Origin: Gammaproteobacteria bacterium
GTDB taxonomy: Bacteria; Pseudomonadota; Gammaproteobacteria; Acidiferrobacterales; SZUA-150
Assembly (NCBI GenBank): GCA_029880545.1
Contig: JAOUOD010000005.1
Span: 124,001 to 188,000, forward strand
Length of the DNA: 64,000 bases
Direction of reading: 5' to 3'
Shown: positions 53,040 through 62,967 of the stretch, one piece after another
Layout: the number at the start of each line of letters is the position of its first letter
How positions within the stretch are numbered: position 1 is the first letter of the stretch
The notes under the pieces: model-generated
What the model was told of the DNA's origin: nothing
The model's input: only the letters and a program-made list of their open reading frames with translations
Databases searched by the model: none
Translations under genes and position numbers: made by a program

Positions 53040-53948
53040 TCAGTGACGAGTGGGTCGCGGCGAATTCATGTGATCGGCGGCAAAAATCTGCTCGACATCC
53101 ACGGCGTCAAATTCATAGCGGGCATTGCAGAATTCGCAGTGACTCTCGATGTTGCCGCGTTCAAGCAGGAGGTTGTGTACATCATCGTAGCCAAGTGTGC
53201 GAATGGCGTTGGCCACGCGCTCACGTGAGCAAGGACAATGAAAGCTGACCGGATCCGGATCAAAAAGTCTCAGGTTTTCTTCGTGATAAAGGCGATGGAT
53301 CAGTGTACGCGAATCGACTTCGAGCAACTCTTCCTTGGTCACGGTAAGTGCAAGTTTGACCGCGCGATTCCAGGCGTCATCATCAATTTCCGCGTGATGT
53401 TCTGCCGGTAGCTGTTGTAGCAGCAAGCCAGCTGCACAGTGTTCGTCGGCAGATAACCATAACCTGGTACCAAGTTGTTCGGATTTTTCAAGATAGTGCT
53501 CGAGTATTTGAGCAACGCTGTGACCATTCAGCTCAACAATACCCTGGTAGCGCTGTTTCAGGTTTTTCTGATCGATAGTGATGATCAGTCGCCCGTCGCC
53601 AAGCAATTTCCTGATATCGCGATGCGGTTTGTCGAGACCCTCGGTTTGTTGATCCCATTTTGCCATGGCGCGATGGCGCCGGTCGCTGGTGCATTCCACT
53701 ACAAGGAAGCTGACCGGGCCGTGACCCTGTGCCTGGATGATAATCGATCCTTCGAGCTTCAGTGTAGCCGTAAGCAGTGTTGCCGCGGCGAGCAGTTCAC
53801 CGAGCAGGCTGCGAACTGCGGCAGGATATTGACCGCGTTCCAGTATTATCTGCCAACTGGATTCCATGTGCACGGCTTCGCCGCGGACAGGGGCGTCCTG
53901 AAACAAGAAGCGCCAAAGCAGGTCGTTGTCAGAAAGTGGTTTGGTCAT
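53040..53948 (-). CDS. hslO: Hsp33 redox-regulated chaperonin
   Basis: 302 residues. Redox-switched holdase: the zinc centre is CPC in FHCPCSRERVA and CEFC in ESHCEFCNARYEFD near the C-terminus, and oxidation unfolds this region. The N-terminal fold is complete (GHGPVSFLVVECTSD, LLQQLPAEH). ATG at 53948. The thioredoxin gene is divergent, 95 bases away. Confidence 0.96.
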   Translation of the reverse strand: MTKPLSDNDLLWRFLFQDAPVRGEAVHMESSWQIILERGQYPAAVRSLLGELLAAATLLTATLKLEGSIIIQAQGHGPVSFLVVECTSDRRHRAMAKWDQQTEGLDKPHRDIRKLLGDGRLIITIDQKNLKQRYQGIVELNGHSVAQILEHYLEKSEQLGTRLWLSADEHCAAGLLLQQLPAEHHAEIDDDAWNRAVKLALTVTKEELLEVDSRTLIHRLYHEENLRLFDPDPVSFHCPCSRERVANAIRTLGYDDVHNLLLERGNIESHCEFCNARYEFDAVDVEQIFAADHMNSPRPTRH

Positions 53949-54043
53949 GGGCGCGGAAGGTTATCAGACATACCCGTCTTGTCATAGCGCTGAACATCAC
54001 TACAATTCGGCGCCTGGAAGTTGACTTCAGTCAGGGTAACCCT

Positions 54044-54388
54044 ATGAGCACGATGGAATTGATTTTTGATGTCGCCGAATCCGATTTTGATGAGCGGGTG
54101 ATTAACGGGTCACACGAGGCTACGGTACTGGTGGATTTCTGGGCTGACTGGTGTCCGCCGTGCAAGGCTCTGACACCGGTCCTGGAGAAACTGGTGCCGC
54201 AGTACCAGGGCAAGGTTCTGTTGGCAAAAGTGGAGGTCGACGACAACATGCGCCTTGCCGGTCGCTATCAGCTGAAGGGCTTTCCCACAGTATTGTTATT
54301 TGTCGACGGCCAGGAGGTGGATCGTTTTGCAAGCTTTCGCAATGCGGACTTTGTGGCGCATTTTATCGAAGGTCATCTGCGTAGCTGA
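54044..54388 (+). CDS. Thioredoxin with WCPPC active site
   Basis: 114 residues. Active site DWCPPCKALTPVLEKL near residues 33-48; cis-Pro in KGFPTVLLFVDG. The site is CPPC where classic TrxA has CGPC, which usually makes the protein more oxidising. No signal peptide, so it is cytoplasmic. The frame extends upstream to 53777 as the antisense of hslO; the start with homology is MSTMELIFD. It sits divergent to hslO, another redox-stress gene. Confidence 0.92.
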   Translation: MSTMELIFDVAESDFDERVINGSHEATVLVDFWADWCPPCKALTPVLEKLVPQYQGKVLLAKVEVDDNMRLAGRYQLKGFPTVLLFVDGQEVDRFASFRNADFVAHFIEGHLRS

Positions 54389-54397
54389 TTTGCTGGA

Positions 54398-54739
54398 TCA
54401 CCCGGCGACAACGCGCTCCGGAGGGTATTGACTCAATAGTCGGTGAAGGCTTTCCGTATCCTCGGAGGGCGCATCGCGAAACGCCAGTCCGATCCCCCTG
54501 TTATCAATTCGCGCGATTCGGGCCCCCAATCGCTGGTGATTGCCTTGAGGGTCTGTCGAGACCGGCAGGATAAGCTCAACATGGCTGCCGAGGCGCAATC
54601 GTATGTGTCCGGTTTCAACATATGCACCACGCTGACTAAGGTTGCTGGTCTTGGCGCTGATCAGGCCAAGACCGCTGTAATAGATCGAGATATTGACCGA
54701 TATTGGAAATCTCGGTGTCCAGCGGCGTTCTGTATTCAT
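54398..54739 (-). CDS. PilZ-domain protein (third of three)
   Basis: 113 residues: RRWTPRFPISVNISI (RxxxR-type start), then KTSNLSQRGAYVETG (classic NxSxxG), then IGLAFRDAPSEDTESLHRLL. Of the three this has the most canonical cyclic-di-GMP-binding motifs. The start ATG follows GGGAAGAGTCT; the frame extends upstream to 54820 without homology. Convergent with the thioredoxin gene. Confidence 0.87.
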   Translation of the reverse strand: MNTERRWTPRFPISVNISIYYSGLGLISAKTSNLSQRGAYVETGHIRLRLGSHVELILPVSTDPQGNHQRLGARIARIDNRGIGLAFRDAPSEDTESLHRLLSQYPPERVVAG

Positions 54740-54960
54740 AGACTCTTCCCTCGGGTTGCGGGGGCTGCCTCTTGCCACCAGAAATGGCTGTGTCGGACTC
54801 CCGTGTGCCTGGCGTATCACGCCGTCACTGTCCCCACCGAACTCTTAAATACAGTTGTCGTTTTCTGTTCTTTATATTTTTTATGCAGGCAAAAAATCAT
54901 TTTATGCCTATAGTCAGACGAGTGTCTAGCTGAAAGTCAGAAAATCAGGTGTTTCATCGG

Positions 54961-55452
54961 TTACAGGTCGATAAATCGGCGAATGCTTGCCCAGTGTTTG
55001 CGCCAATAAGGTGTATCCAGACGATCAATGCGGACTTTTTTTCCGGAAGACGGGGCGTGAACAAATTGCTGGTTTCCGATGTAAATACCCACGTGCGACG
55101 ATTTTTTCCCCTCCTGGTTAAAAAACAACAGGTCGCCGATACGCATACTGGAAGCGGTAATCGCGCGTGTGGCCTTGCGTTGTGATGTAGTGCTGCGGGC
55201 GACGTTCATGCCGGCTTCGCCGTAGCTGTAGTGAACCAGTCCGCTGCAGTCAAATCCCTTGGCCGGATGGTTGCCGCCGTAGCGATAACGCTTGCCAACC
55301 ATACTTTTTGCAACCTTGGCTGCCGCGGTTTGCACAGTTGCCGCATCGCCCCGCCGAACGTCGGCCGTTGTTGCCGGGCTGTTGGCGCAACTGCAAATCA
55401 GAAAAACCAGGGAAGCGGCCAGGGAGCGGGCAAGGGTTCGATTTCCGGTCAT
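54961..55452 (-). CDS. NlpC/P60-family lipoprotein peptidase
   Basis: 163 residues. Signal with a probable lipobox (LVFLICSC), then an NlpC/P60 domain: GKRYRYGGNHPAKGFDCSGL (catalytic Cys in FDCSGL), then SSHVGIYIGN with catalytic His and FVHAPSSGKKV with the third polar residue. Cuts peptidoglycan peptides. Probably outer-membrane anchored. Monocistronic. Confidence 0.92.
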   Translation of the reverse strand: MTGNRTLARSLAASLVFLICSCANSPATTADVRRGDAATVQTAAAKVAKSMVGKRYRYGGNHPAKGFDCSGLVHYSYGEAGMNVARSTTSQRKATRAITASSMRIGDLLFFNQEGKKSSHVGIYIGNQQFVHAPSSGKKVRIDRLDTPYWRKHWASIRRFIDL

Positions 55453-55488
55453 GAGCGTGGTATCTCCTGATTGTTGTCCAGGCGCCGT

Positions 55489-55986
55489 CTACAGGCCGGT
55501 TGTAGACAGTGTTGTTAAAGTGGCACGTTGCCACATACGCTGGAACCGGTCAGTAAAATCCCGGATGCGCGGTCTGTAGTCCCGGATAAGGACTGAATCC
55601 AGGTTGTCGAGGCTGGGTTGATGGAGTACGAGGCTGTCATCAATAATCAGCAGGAATTCTCTCAGGCCGCGGTAGGGTTCGGTGGTTTCACGGATGCTGA
55701 CTCGATCGGAAACTTTGCGAAAATTATCAAAGAGTATCGGGTTGCGACGCCGTGTCGTTGCCGCGTCTTCAAGCAACAGATAAAAATGGTTGTTCTGATG
55801 TTGTGCGCAGAATCGGGCCAGCGCCTCGCCCCATTCGGTGCTGTTAAAAAGGGCGTCGGACAGTGTGGGCGCGAACAATCTCAGGTTGCGCGTGGCCCGG
55901 GCCGGGGCAGATACCAGGATATCGCGTACAACGGCGGGGTCGTGTACATGCTCCAGCGTTCCCGATGATGATTGGTCTTCGCTCAT
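55489..55986 (-). CDS. Uncharacterised protein, 165 residues
   Basis: I do not recognise a named family. Soluble, no signal. Notable are FAPTLSDALFNSTEWGEALARFC in the first third, YLLLEDAATTRRRNPILFDNFRKVSDRVSIRE in the middle and DYRPRIRDFTDRFQRMWQRA at the end, an order reminiscent of phospholipase-D-like half domains but without an HxK motif. It lies between purB and the NlpC gene on the same strand, 78 bases after purB. Confidence 0.7.
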   Translation of the reverse strand: MSEDQSSSGTLEHVHDPAVVRDILVSAPARATRNLRLFAPTLSDALFNSTEWGEALARFCAQHQNNHFYLLLEDAATTRRRNPILFDNFRKVSDRVSIRETTEPYRGLREFLLIIDDSLVLHQPSLDNLDSVLIRDYRPRIRDFTDRFQRMWQRATLTTLSTTGL

Positions 55987-56064
55987 GAAGTCGCGGCCTG
56001 ATCGAACATGTATCCATGTTCGATCAAACAGGTGCCGAGGTCAACCCGGGCCGAGGCGACGGGT

Positions 56065-58579
<2,515 letters not shown>

Positions 58580-58581
58580 GG

Positions 58582-59034
58582 TCAGTCGAGGTCTTTGAAG
58601 ATATCCAGCGGGGTGCGATGACCGGCCAGGTAGTCATCGATGCCACGCAAAACCTGTGGGCTGCGCAGCCTGTTGCCCAGCGCTTCAATCTCGTCGCGGG
58701 TTTTCCAGGCGGTTCCGACAATGCCGTCGTCCAGTGAAAGCACCGGGTTGTGGCCGGTTACCGTTCCGGTGAAGGCGAAACGAAGGTAAGTCAGATCCTT
58801 TTGTGGATGTGGCCAGCGATAAATTCCGACGAGCGCGGTGGGCGTAAACTGCCACGCCGTTTCTTCCAGGGTTTCCCGGATGACTGCTTCAATAATGCTT
58901 TCGCCTTTTTCCAGGTGCCCGGCCGGCTGGTTGAATACGGTACGGTTCGGGTTGTCGGCGTATTCTTCAACCAGCAGAAACCGGTTGTCACGTTCAACAA
59001 CCGCTGCAACAGTTACATGGGGCTTCCAGATCAT
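58582..59034 (-). CDS. nudJ: Nudix hydrolase NudJ-like
   Basis: 150 residues. WKPHVTVAAVVERDNRFLLVEE start and a complete Nudix box GHLEKGESIIEAVIRETLEET (Gx5Ex7REUxEE). Gene order nudJ-mnmA-purB is conserved in gammaproteobacteria. NudJ hydrolyses nucleoside di- and triphosphates and thiamin-phosphate precursors. The frame extends upstream to 59232 without homology. Confidence 0.92.
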   Translation of the reverse strand: MIWKPHVTVAAVVERDNRFLLVEEYADNPNRTVFNQPAGHLEKGESIIEAVIRETLEETAWQFTPTALVGIYRWPHPQKDLTYLRFAFTGTVTGHNPVLSLDDGIVGTAWKTRDEIEALGNRLRSPQVLRGIDDYLAGHRTPLDIFKDLD

Positions 59035-59492
59035 GGCGCGATGGTACCAAATCACGGGTGCCTGGCGAATGTTTCGTTGCCGCCGGAAAATTATCAAGCT
59101 ACAAAACAGGTAGCCCGGTGCAAAGGTCAGAAATCCGCAGCGATGGGTAGCCCAGGATGACGGAAAAATCGGCACACCGCATGGTTGCGTATTTTTGGAA
59201 TACGGTATGAGCCAAACTGTGAACTGGTTCACAGTTTGGCGGGTTGGCGGAACCTCTGCATGTATAGGATATCCGAGATAAATAATATTTTAGCTTAAAT
59301 AAATGCCATAACTTGTTGTAATTAATTTATTATTAGTGTTTCCTAATGCTGGAATCAGTCGATTTCTAATTAGAGCAAATACTAGGCGTCAATATTGGCT
59401 TACGTTAGAATTTAGGCATCAGAAAAGGTTCAGAAAGTGTCGTAACTGGCTTGTTACGACAAAAGACCGATTGCGACGCCGGAGTTACCCAG
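59035..59492. other. 458-base gap with a palindrome and an AT-rich stretch
   Basis: Divergent gap between nudJ and the DUF4382 gene. It holds the CRP-like palindrome at 59211-59240 and a stretch of about 150 bases of low GC (59265-59420), unlike the rest of the window. No gene or clear -35/-10 pair is seen. Confidence 0.5.
59211..59240. promoter_or_regulatory. 30-bp palindrome matching the CRP/Vfr core
   Basis: GCCAAACTGTGAAC-TG-GTTCACAGTTTGGC: 14-bp perfect arms around TG. Its core is TGTGA-N6-TCACA (59218-59222 and 59229-59233), exactly the CRP half-site pair. No U tract follows on either strand, so it is not a terminator. Centre about 190 bases before nudJ and 265 bases before the lipoprotein gene. 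Confidence 0.6.
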
Positions 59493-60449
59493 GTGAACAC
59501 GTTACTGCCAATATTGCAAAAAAAGGTCATGACTGCGGTCGTGACGGCGGCCGCTCTTGTTTCCGGTTGCGGCGCCGGAGACAGCAGCAGTCTTGATTTG
59601 AGTGGCGGTCGTGGTGGTGTGGTAAACGGTATGCTCTCTCTCAAGATAACCGACGCTCCGGTTGATGGCGCGCGAGCAGTCTGGGTTCGGTTCTCCGGGG
59701 TAACGCTCAAGCCCAAGGATATGGACCCCTTTCAGGTGGTGTTCGATGCCCCCAGGGATATTAACTTGTTGGCCCTCCAGGGTGATTTGACCGACGACCT
59801 GTTTGTCGATGTTGTTGTTCCCGCCGGGGAGTACAACTGGGTTCGTCTGGATGTCGAAACTGCAGGCGTGCTTGATACGTATATAGTTTTTGACGATGGC
59901 ACCGTAGACGGTGACCGTCGCGAGCTGACGATTCCCAGTGGTGCTGAAACCGGGCTCAAGTTGAGCAACGGTCTGACAGTTCTGGCCAACGGCAATAGCA
60001 ACAAGGTTATCGACTTTGATTTGCGTAAATCCGTCGTTGCGGCAAATCCGACCGACTATTATCTCAAGCCGGTGTTGCGAATGGCTGACCAATCTTCGGG
60101 CACCTTGTCCGGCGTTATTGCCTCGTCGCTGTTGACGGATCCCGCGATGTGTTCTGATGCTGACCCCAATACCGGGAACGTAGTGTATGTATTCGAAGGT
60201 GCCAACGTGGTGCCGGATGACATTGATGGCAGGGCTTCAGAGCCGTTGACGTCGGGTAATGTCGTGTTTAATGCAGGCAGTGGCGAATACGAATACAAGA
60301 TCGGTTTTCTGCCCTACGGCGACTACACTGTCGCATTCAGCTGCAATGCTGATCTGGATCAGCCCGAGTCTGACGATCCGGTGATGTTTTTCCCTTCAAG
60401 CAATATTACAGTGAGCGCCGGCAACAACATTGTTGATGTTGTTCGTTAA
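59493..60449 (+). CDS. DUF4382-domain lipoprotein
   Basis: 318 residues starting at a GTG with GGAG seven bases upstream; a lipobox ALVSGC follows. DUF4382 beta-sandwich: LSLKITDAPVDGARAVWVRFSGVTLKP, then LLALQGDLTDDLFVDVVVPAGEYNWVRLDV. The last 120 residues (GVIASSLLTDPAMC, then LPYGDYTVAFSCNADLDQ) look like a carboxypeptidase-regulatory-type fold. Outer-surface or periplasmic, function unknown. Its stop overlaps the stop of the GGDEF-EAL gene (TTAA). Confidence 0.85.
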   Translation: MNTLLPILQKKVMTAVVTAAALVSGCGAGDSSSLDLSGGRGGVVNGMLSLKITDAPVDGARAVWVRFSGVTLKPKDMDPFQVVFDAPRDINLLALQGDLTDDLFVDVVVPAGEYNWVRLDVETAGVLDTYIVFDDGTVDGDRRELTIPSGAETGLKLSNGLTVLANGNSNKVIDFDLRKSVVAANPTDYYLKPVLRMADQSSGTLSGVIASSLLTDPAMCSDADPNTGNVVYVFEGANVVPDDIDGRASEPLTSGNVVFNAGSGEYEYKIGFLPYGDYTVAFSCNADLDQPESDDPVMFFPSSNITVSAGNNIVDVVR

Positions 60450-62485
60450 TCCAGCGGCATTTTCACGACAACATTTTTTCCAGGATTGAACCGCGGAATA
60501 AACGATTCCAGCGCTGCCAGTTCGACGCTGTGCCCGAAGTAATAACCCTGGGCGGAGTCACAGCCCATGTCGCGCAACAGCTCACAGGTTTCAGCATCCT
60601 CGACGCCTTCAGCAACCACCTTGATTCCGAGATCATGTGCCATGGTTATACTGGCGTTTACGATAGGGTAATTTCCGGAATCGCGAGACAGCTTGTGAAT
60701 GAATGACTTGTCGATTTTCAGTTCACTGATGGGAAACTTCTGCAAGTACGACAGGGAAGAGTAGCCGGTGCCAAAGTCATCTACCGAGACGTTGACGCCA
60801 GACTCATGAAACCTGTTCAGGATGCCGGCAGAACGACTGGGGTTGCTCATAATTGTGTTTTCAGTTACCTCGATGGTGAGCTGATTCAGCGGGAAGCTGA
60901 AGCCGGAAGATGTTTCGAGAACGAGATCCAGCAGAGTGTTGCACAGCAAGTCGTTGGGCGAGACATTGAGCGAGAAAACCAGGCCGGGAAACTGCCCGCA
61001 TATGCTGGCCAGCTCCGGCAGGTAGCGGGATACGACCCAGCGCGTGATCTTGCATATCTGGTTGTCCCTTTCCGCCAACGGGATGAATTGTTCGGGCGAC
61101 AGAATGCCCAGCGTCGGGTGTTCCCATCGAAGCAGCAACTCAAATCCCGCCAGCTTGTTGTTTGCGATATCGATCCTGGGCTCGAATACGGCACGAAGCT
61201 GACCGGTTTTCATAGCCTGCTTGATGTCGTGAGCGATAATCAGGTTGGCATGACTGTCGGAGTCCATTTCATCGTGATAGGACGCCAGTGTGAGGTTGTT
61301 GCGTTTGGCGTGGTACATGGCCACATCAGCACGTCGCATGAGGTCTTCCGCAGTCTTGCCGTTATCGGGATAGATGGATATGCCGATGCTGGCACCAATC
61401 TTGAGTGTATGACCCTTGATGCTCATGCTTGGCTTCAGGGTATCCAGCACATTGGCTGCAATTTTCTCGGCCAGGATCTGGCCGGCGCCGTATATCAGCA
61501 GGCAAAATTCGTCACCGCCGATCCGGGCAAGTACGTCTGACTCTCGAACCGAAGCTTTCATCCTGGCAGCAACAACGTTCAGGACCTCGTCACCGATATC
61601 ATGACCCAGTATGTCGTTGATCTCCTTGAACCGGTTAAGGTCCAGAAGCAACACGGCAAATGGTTCGTGTGTCCGGATCGACTCGGTAACCGCTCGATCA
61701 AGGCGCTCGTTAAACAGGTTCCTGTTGGCCAGTGCTGTCAGGTCGTCATGGGTGGCCTTGTGTTGCAGATCATCTGCCAGTGTTACCAGCGACGTACGCA
61801 TGGTCTCCAGGTCGGCGGCCAGTTGATCGATTTCGATAATGCGCGTGTCAAGATGAAGTGGCGTATCAATGTTGCCGTCAGCAATGTCCCTGGATCGATT
61901 GCTAAGCACAACCAATGGTTTGTGTATCAGGTGAACACCGGTAATTACCAATGTAACCAGCGCTACCAGGTACAGCAGGGTGATCAGCAAAAATCGCGCA
62001 GCTATTTTCTGATAGCTGTCCGAAATCGGAGTTTCATCAAAACCGATATTCAGCGTGGCGATGGTTTTCGTGTCACTGAAGTAGACCGGAACGGTTAGGT
62101 AGTAGGTGTTGTCGCCGTTTTCACCAATGGTACTGTCTTCCGTGTAATTTCGCGCGGATAGCGCCGGGGCATCTGAAGGCAGAATAATATCCTGGTTGCT
62201 TACCGAAACCTGGATATAGACAACATCATTTCCGAGTATGGCAGAATCCAGAATTGCAATAATATCCTTGCGATTCGATTCGAGTTGTCTTGTGGACAGC
62301 ATATCTGATATCAGCCCGGCAACTGCCCGGGCCTGGCTGATAAACTGTTCCGCGGTATTTGATTTGTAGGCATTCATGATCGCCATGTAGATAAAGGGCA
62401 TCAGGGCAACATGCATCAGTATTATGCTGATGATGACGTATCGACTGATACCGAATCCACGTGGTTTTCCTGCATGATCTACCAT
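60446..62485 (-). CDS. Membrane GGDEF-EAL protein
   Basis: 679 residues. First membrane helix near 15-40, a ~125-residue periplasmic sensor domain, second helix (FLLITLLYLVALVTLVITGVHLI) and a HAMP-like region. GGDEF is intact (RIGGDEFCLLIYG; DLNRFKEINDILGHDIGD). EAL: the name motif reads ELL (GFELLLRWEHP), while other catalytic residues remain (EVTENTIM, VDDFGTGYSSLSYL, IDKSFI, EGVED, QGYYFG). Activity of either half cannot be decided. The 7-base overlap with the PstS-like gene indicates coupled translation. Confidence 0.92.
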   Translation of the reverse strand: MVDHAGKPRGFGISRYVIISIILMHVALMPFIYMAIMNAYKSNTAEQFISQARAVAGLISDMLSTRQLESNRKDIIAILDSAILGNDVVYIQVSVSNQDIILPSDAPALSARNYTEDSTIGENGDNTYYLTVPVYFSDTKTIATLNIGFDETPISDSYQKIAARFLLITLLYLVALVTLVITGVHLIHKPLVVLSNRSRDIADGNIDTPLHLDTRIIEIDQLAADLETMRTSLVTLADDLQHKATHDDLTALANRNLFNERLDRAVTESIRTHEPFAVLLLDLNRFKEINDILGHDIGDEVLNVVAARMKASVRESDVLARIGGDEFCLLIYGAGQILAEKIAANVLDTLKPSMSIKGHTLKIGASIGISIYPDNGKTAEDLMRRADVAMYHAKRNNLTLASYHDEMDSDSHANLIIAHDIKQAMKTGQLRAVFEPRIDIANNKLAGFELLLRWEHPTLGILSPEQFIPLAERDNQICKITRWVVSRYLPELASICGQFPGLVFSLNVSPNDLLCNTLLDLVLETSSGFSFPLNQLTIEVTENTIMSNPSRSAGILNRFHESGVNVSVDDFGTGYSSLSYLQKFPISELKIDKSFIHKLSRDSGNYPIVNASITMAHDLGIKVVAEGVEDAETCELLRDMGCDSAQGYYFGHSVELAALESFIPRFNPGKNVVVKMPLD

Positions 62486-62967
62486 AACGTCATTAGCACC
62501 CTGGCGTTTCGTATCTTGTCTACATCCGTGATCCGGACAAAGCAGATGTCCTCCGGGTTTTCCGCAAGGTGATTGTCAAGTCCTTCCAGGCTTTCCACGC
62601 TTGCAAGCGTCGCGGCACCATAGCGGAATACGCGTTTGATCAGCTTCCGCTTGTATCCGTCTTCAGTCATGTGCATCACATTTTTAAGGAATTCCCGGTA
62701 CAAAACTTCGTCTGCGAGATTCAGAACCGGCTTGCTGCGACCGGTGTCATTTATTGACGGCAGGCCGAGATACATTCGTCGTACGTCGGTTTTCGAAATC
62801 TGCGGGAGACTGTTTGTTGAAGTCGTAATCAGTACAGCTGACAGTTCCTGGCTGGCGAGGACTGGCGCATTTATCAGCAAGACCAGCAGTGCAAGCGCTG
62901 GCGCCATGCCCGGTATGGAAGCGAGCAACACGCGCAATGGGCCGGACATGCTGCTATTCGTAGTCAT
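62479..62967 (-). CDS. Short PstS-like periplasmic protein
   Basis: 162 residues. A signal peptide (ALLVLLINAPVLA-S) and a phosphate-binding-protein-like core: LITTSTNSLPQISKTDVRRMYLG, then VLNLADEVLYREFLKNVMHMTEDGYKRKLIKRVFRYG and an ending VDKIRNARVLMTLW. About half the length of a normal PstS, keeping only the first domain type. It is the middle of a tight porin / PstS-like / GGDEF-EAL operon (1-base and 7-base overlaps). Confidence 0.8.
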   Translation of the reverse strand: MTTNSSMSGPLRVLLASIPGMAPALALLVLLINAPVLASQELSAVLITTSTNSLPQISKTDVRRMYLGLPSINDTGRSKPVLNLADEVLYREFLKNVMHMTEDGYKRKLIKRVFRYGAATLASVESLEGLDNHLAENPEDICFVRITDVDKIRNARVLMTLW

